Both the position numbers and the translations under genes were made by a program. Below, piece by piece: positions 5,249-8,062 of a DNA stretch of 8,062 bases (its first letter is position 1; every line of letters starts with the position of its first letter). Origin of the DNA: Chloroflexia bacterium (GTDB lineage Bacteria; Chloroflexota; Chloroflexia; Thermomicrobiales; JALYUS01); contig JAICIL010000207.1 in NCBI GenBank assembly GCA_025924435.1, forward strand, positions 1 through 8,062. The letters are read 5' to 3'. Under the pieces are notes generated by a model. That model ran no database searches. It worked only from the letters and a program-made list of their open reading frames with translations, and was not told the DNA's origin.

Positions 5249-7495
5249 ATGACCGACAGCCAGGCACCGATCACAACTGAACAGGCGACGGTGACGGATG
5301 ACGCCCTGAACCGCTATCTCTATGGCGCGGACCCGACCGAGCGGATCGTCGCCGTCGAGCGCGGCGGGCCGGATCGGATGCGCGTCTACCGGCGGGTCGA
5401 GGGCCGCGTGGTGGAGGAACGCGCGTCGTTCCGGCCTTGGCTCCTGATGACGCATGAACCCGTGTGGGCGGACATCGCGGGCGATGTGCGCGCGACGCGG
5501 TTGGCGGGCGACGCGGACTATTGCTGGTTCGTCGAGTGCCGGAACTGGAATGTCTTCCAGGATGCGCGCGGCCGCCTGCGCGACGCGGGCGATGAACCGC
5601 TCGTCTTCAACTCGCCGATCCAGCAATACCTCACGAGCGCGGGGCGGACGCTTTTCAAGGGGATGGTCTACGAAGACCTGCTGCGGATGCAACTCGACAT
5701 CGAGGCGACCTCGCTCGATCCGCTCGCGCCCCACGCCCGCATCTTCCTCGTCAGCGTCCGCACGAGCGCGGGCGACGAGCGGTTGTTCGGCGCGGCGGGT
5801 GAGGACGAGGCGACGATTTTCGAGGACCTGACGGCGTTCATCCGCGATGTTGACCCGGATGTGATCGAGGGCCACAACATCTTCAATTACGATCTCCCCT
5901 ACTTCCTCGCGCGGGCGGCGGCGAACGGTAAGACGCTGCCGTGGGGGCGCGACGGTTCGCCGCTCCGCCCCGGCACTAGCGCGCGCACGCAGTTCAAGGT
6001 GGGCGCGCGCTCGATCCCCTATCAGCAGCACTTCATCTACGGGCGGCACATCGTTGACACGTACCAGCAAATCCAGCGGTACGACGTGGCGGGGAACTTC
6101 TCCAGTTACGGCCTCAAGAATGTCGTAGAAGCGCTCGGCTACACCCGCGAGGGTCGCGAGTTTATCCCCGGAGAGGCGATCGCCCGCGTCTGGGAGGAAG
6201 ACCGCACGCGCGTCGTGCGGTACGCGCTGGATGACGTGCGCGACGTGGCGATCCTCAGCGACCTCTGCGTGCCGACGGAGTTCTACCAGTCGCAGATCGT
6301 GCCCGATGCCCTGCAGGACATCGCGACGGGCGGCCCCGGCGAGAAGATCAACGACTTGATGGTGCGCATCTACCTCGGCGAGCGGCAATCCATCCCGAAG
6401 CCGGAGCCAGCGCGCGACTATCCGGGCGGCTACGCGGACGTGCTGCGCGCCGGTGTCTTCACGCCGGTCGTCAAGTGCGATGTCGCGAGCATGTATCCGA
6501 GCATCATGCTCACCTGGCGCATCGGGTCGCGGCGCGATCCGCTCGGCGTCACATTGCCGCTCCTGCGGACGCTGACGGAGCGACGGCTGCACGCGAAGGC
6601 GGAGGCCCGCCGCGCGACGGGGCGCGAGCGCGGCTACTGGCAGGGCATCCAGGGCAGTTTCAAGGTGCTCATCAACTCGTTCTACGGCAATCTCGGCTAC
6701 TCGCGCGCCTTCTTCAACGATTTCGGCGCGGCGGAAGACGTGACGCTGCGCGGGCAGGAGATCATCAAAGCCGTCGTGCGCGAACTCGAAGCGCACGGCG
6801 CGACGCCGATTGAGGTGGACACCGACGGCGTCTACTTCGTGCCGCCCGCCTCCGTGCCCGCCGAGGAAGCGGCCGAGGAAGTCTTCCTCGAACGGATCGC
6901 CGGGGCATTACCGGCGGGCATCGAACTCGCCTACGACGGCTCGTATGCCGGCATGGTCTCGCTGAAGATGAAGAACTACGCCCTCATCGAGCGCGATGGG
7001 CGGACGATCATGAAGGGGAGCAGCCTCCGCAGCCGCCGCGAGGAACCGCTCCTGCGCCAGTTCCTCCAGGAGGCGGTCACGCTCTTTGTTGAGGGATCGA
7101 AAGAAGCGGTGCGCGAATTATATCTCAAATTCGCCGGCCGCATCCAGCGCAAGGAGTACGACCCGCGCGCAATTTGCCGCTGGGAGACCGTGACGGAGAA
7201 GACCTTTTCGAGCGACAGCAACCGGCGGCTCGCGGAGGCGGCGCGCGGTGTCGCCGTCGGTGAGCGATTGGAAGTCTATCAGCGCGTGGATGGCAGCCTC
7301 GGCCGACTGGAAAACTACGCCCGCGACGAGGACACGAACTACCTGCTCCGCCGCCTCCGCGACATGGCCGACCGCTTCACCGACCTCTTCGAGGACGCCC
7401 GCGATCACGACTACCACTTCCCGCTGCTGAGCGCGACGAGCGACCTCGCCGCCGCCCGCGACGCGCGCCCGGTCAAGCAACTGGGACTCTTCTGA
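5249..7495 (+). CDS. polB: Family B DNA polymerase (Pol II-like) with 3'-5' exonuclease
   Basis: Template-directed DNA polymerase with proofreading; bacterial members are usually repair/restart polymerases. It has 748 residues, close to E. coli Pol II (783). The exonuclease motifs are intact: Exo I LDIEATS (Asp150, Glu152), Exo II GHNIFNYD (Asn210, Asp215), Exo III YALDD (Tyr325, Asp329). Polymerase motif A is DVASMYPS (from Asp411), motif B KVLINSFYG (Lys472 to Gly480), motif C VDTDGVYF (Asp524, Asp526), followed by KMKNY (573-577). The last five residues, QLGLF, match the bacterial sliding-clamp motif and, from memory, the end of E. coli Pol II. Motifs A and B are only 61 residues apart, which suggests a compact palm/fingers region. 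ATG 5249 is preferred because GAGGG lies 5-6 bases upstream; ATG 5237 would add four residues and has no such site. The gene stands alone, divergent from the racemase, and ends at a strong hairpin. No SOS operator is obvious upstream. Confidence 0.95.
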   Translation: MTDSQAPITTEQATVTDDALNRYLYGADPTERIVAVERGGPDRMRVYRRVEGRVVEERASFRPWLLMTHEPVWADIAGDVRATRLAGDADYCWFVECRNWNVFQDARGRLRDAGDEPLVFNSPIQQYLTSAGRTLFKGMVYEDLLRMQLDIEATSLDPLAPHARIFLVSVRTSAGDERLFGAAGEDEATIFEDLTAFIRDVDPDVIEGHNIFNYDLPYFLARAAANGKTLPWGRDGSPLRPGTSARTQFKVGARSIPYQQHFIYGRHIVDTYQQIQRYDVAGNFSSYGLKNVVEALGYTREGREFIPGEAIARVWEEDRTRVVRYALDDVRDVAILSDLCVPTEFYQSQIVPDALQDIATGGPGEKINDLMVRIYLGERQSIPKPEPARDYPGGYADVLRAGVFTPVVKCDVASMYPSIMLTWRIGSRRDPLGVTLPLLRTLTERRLHAKAEARRATGRERGYWQGIQGSFKVLINSFYGNLGYSRAFFNDFGAAEDVTLRGQEIIKAVVRELEAHGATPIEVDTDGVYFVPPASVPAEEAAEEVFLERIAGALPAGIELAYDGSYAGMVSLKMKNYALIERDGRTIMKGSSLRSRREEPLLRQFLQEAVTLFVEGSKEAVRELYLKFAGRIQRKEYDPRAICRWETVTEKTFSSDSNRRLAEAARGVAVGERLEVYQRVDGSLGRLENYARDEDTNYLLRRLRDMADRFTDLFEDARDHDYHFPLLSATSDLAAARDARPVKQLGLF

Positions 7496-7503
7496 ACGCA
7501 ACA

Positions 7504-7530
7504 AAAACGCCACCGAATCGGTGGCGTTTT
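7504..7530. terminator. Strong bidirectional terminator between polB and tRNA-fMet
   Basis: AAAACGCCACC (7504-7514) and GGTGGCGTTTT (7520-7530) are perfect inverted repeats around GAATC, a GC-rich stem flanked by A- and T-runs. It begins 8 bases after the polymerase stop codon and is also downstream of the minus-strand 5S-tRNA unit, so it can end both converging transcripts. Confidence 0.9.
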
Positions 7531-7551
7531 CATCGTCTATTGAGAGAAGAA

Positions 7552-7626
7552 TGGTAGCGGGGGTGGGATTCGAACCCACGACCTTTGGGTTATGAGCCCA
7601 ACGAGCTGCCGCTGCTCCACCCCGCG
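7552..7626 (-). tRNA. Initiator tRNA-Met (fMet, anticodon CAT), CCA encoded
   Basis: On the minus strand the tRNA begins CGCGGGGTGGAGCAGC at 7626. The acceptor pairs with CCCCGCT, then discriminator A at 7555 and encoded CCA at 7554-7552. Anticodon CAT is at 7582-7584. Initiator marks are present: unpaired position 1-72 (C with T here, C-A in E. coli), A11-U24 in the D-stem, and three consecutive G-C pairs (GGG/CCC) next to the anticodon loop. The D-loop is only 7 bases, making the body 72 nt rather than the 74 of E. coli. It lies 57 bases after the 5S rRNA 3' end on the same strand and ahead of the 7504-7530 terminator, so both RNAs are probably cut from one precursor. Confidence 0.96.
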
Positions 7627-7674
7627 ACACGAACAAGGCTGAGGAGGCAAAGACGAGAGGGAGGCTGGTGAGGC

Positions 7675-7813
7675 GGGGGGTGCCGCGCGCGAGGGCCGCG
7701 CTTCCCGGGCGGTTGCCCGCCCAGTACTCCGCCGGCGCTGGCGGGGGGCACGACCGGGTTCGGGATGGGACCGGGTGGTTCGCCGCCGCGTTCGCTCACG
7801 CCCGGCACCCCCC
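7675..7813 (-). repeat. Inverted repeat around 5S rRNA (precursor processing stem)
   Basis: GGGGGGTGCCG (7675-7685) is the exact reverse complement of CGGCACCCCCC (7803-7813). The outer nine pairs lie beyond the expected mature 5S ends and extend helix I of the RNA. Such stalks are normal in 5S precursors as substrates for ribonuclease trimming. Confidence 0.7.
7684..7804 (-). rRNA. rrf: 5S ribosomal RNA
   Basis: Minus-strand sequence carries the conserved 5S core: AACCACCCGGTCCCATCCCG followed by AACCCGG, then CGCCAGCGCC, then AGTACTGGGCGGGCAACCGC. Ends were set by alignment from memory with E. coli 5S: 35 bases before CCCAU for the 5' end, and the partner strand of helix I for the 3' end (CGGGCGTGAG with CTCGCGCGCG, one G-G mismatch and a G-U). 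This gives 121 nt, the standard size; each end may be off by several bases. It is part of the large-subunit central protuberance. Unusually, no 23S 3' end lies within the roughly 250 bases upstream. It is followed on the same strand by tRNA-fMet. Confidence 0.88.
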
Positions 7814-8062
7814 CATCCACCAGCGGACGACGCACCCCACCCGGCGCACGGTGGGGACTCCTCCCCGTCTCCGTCCGCCTTGCGGCAGCGCGCAGTCTAT
7901 ACTCCAGTCGGCAATGTGAGAAGAAGCAAGCAAGAAAAGAGTGGGCCACCGAGGGGCGGCGACGTGGGCCACCCCCACGCCCGGATGGCATGACCGCCCT
8001 CGCCCATGCGCACCGCTCCGCTCCAACGGTTGCCCGCTGTCCACGCGCGGCCGCTCGACCCG
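7814..8062. other. 5S upstream region with hairpins, no gene seen
   Basis: GC-rich, no credible CDS or tRNA, and no recognisable 23S 3' end such as the sarcin-ricin segment. Visible structure: a perfect 7-bp hairpin CCCCACC (7835-7841)/GGTGGGG (7850-7856) that would lie in the 5S leader; a direct repeat GTGGGCCACC at 7941-7950 and 7964-7973; and a 6-bp hairpin CGTGGG (7963-7968)/CCCACG (7974-7979). A candidate -10 box is listed separately. The last 80 bases to the window edge show nothing I can name. Confidence 0.5.
7896..7901 (-). promoter_or_regulatory. Candidate -10 box for the 5S-tRNA-fMet unit
   Basis: TATAGA on the minus strand (continuing CT) lies in an AT-richer patch in otherwise GC-rich DNA. 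A start near 7889 would leave a leader of about 75-85 bases before 5S. The position for the -35 (TCTTCT at 17 spacing) matches poorly, so this is a weak call; transcription could instead come from outside the window. Confidence 0.35.

Noticed and set aside
5171..6796. Long minus-strand open frame continuing upstream of the racemase (776 aa in total)
   Set aside because: It is antisense to the family B polymerase, has Arg/Asp/Val-rich composition without motifs, and the racemase signature begins right at ATG 5170 with a ribosome binding site. It is a GC-rich shadow frame, not a fusion.
7590..8044. Several small ORFs on both strands near the right edge
   Set aside because: They overlap the 5S rRNA and tRNA-fMet or lack ribosome binding sites and any recognisable motif.
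7814..8062. Possible 23S rRNA 3' end upstream of 5S
   Set aside because: I looked for conserved 3' segments of 23S such as AGTACGAGAGGACC on the minus strand and found none.

Overview
This is a GC-rich bacterial chromosomal window with complete housekeeping-type genes, two tRNAs and a 5S rRNA. The bacterial-type Upp, the initiator tRNA and 5S, and a family B polymerase ending in a bacterial sliding-clamp motif all fit Bacteria. The mix (5S with no 23S next to it, Pol II-like polymerase, several metal-dependent amidohydrolases, strong G/C third-position bias) would suit a Chloroflexota/Thermomicrobia-like lineage, but that is a guess from general impression and no diagnostic marker is present.

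Layout. Positions 1-225 hold the C-terminal end of a tyrosine recombinase (integrase) cut by the window edge. A bidirectional hairpin terminator follows, then tRNA-Pro(TGG) on the minus strand with its own well-formed promoter. The integrase faces the 3' end of the tRNA, the classic arrangement at one edge of an element integrated in a tRNA gene; the rest of that element would lie to the left, outside the window.

Positions 502-4330 form a plus-strand gene run: upp (uracil phosphoribosyltransferase), an AllB/dihydroorotase-like cyclic amidohydrolase, and an N-acyl-D-amino-acid deacylase-like amidohydrolase. The last two overlap by ATGA. A weak terminator-like hairpin separates upp from the pair. 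A long imperfect palindrome that resembles a REP/MITE-type repeat lies between this run and a convergent aspartate/glutamate racemase-family gene (minus, 4466-5170). Cyclic-amide hydrolysis, D-amino-acid deacylation and amino-acid racemisation side by side suggest salvage of cyclic ureides or N-modified D-amino acids, but no substrate can be read from the sequence.

Divergent from the racemase is a complete family B DNA polymerase (5249-7495, Pol II-like) with intact exonuclease and polymerase motifs and a C-terminal QLGLF clamp-binding motif. A strong bidirectional terminator separates it from a minus-strand RNA unit, 5S rRNA followed by initiator tRNA-Met. The 5S has an inverted repeat extending its terminal helix, and no 23S 3' end is seen in the roughly 250 bases upstream of it.

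I found no defence system, CRISPR array or clearly novel multigene system. The best leads are the amidohydrolase/racemase neighbourhood, the Asp-for-Cys change in the deacylase, the tRNA-Pro integration edge, the palindromic repeat, and the 5S-fMet unit.
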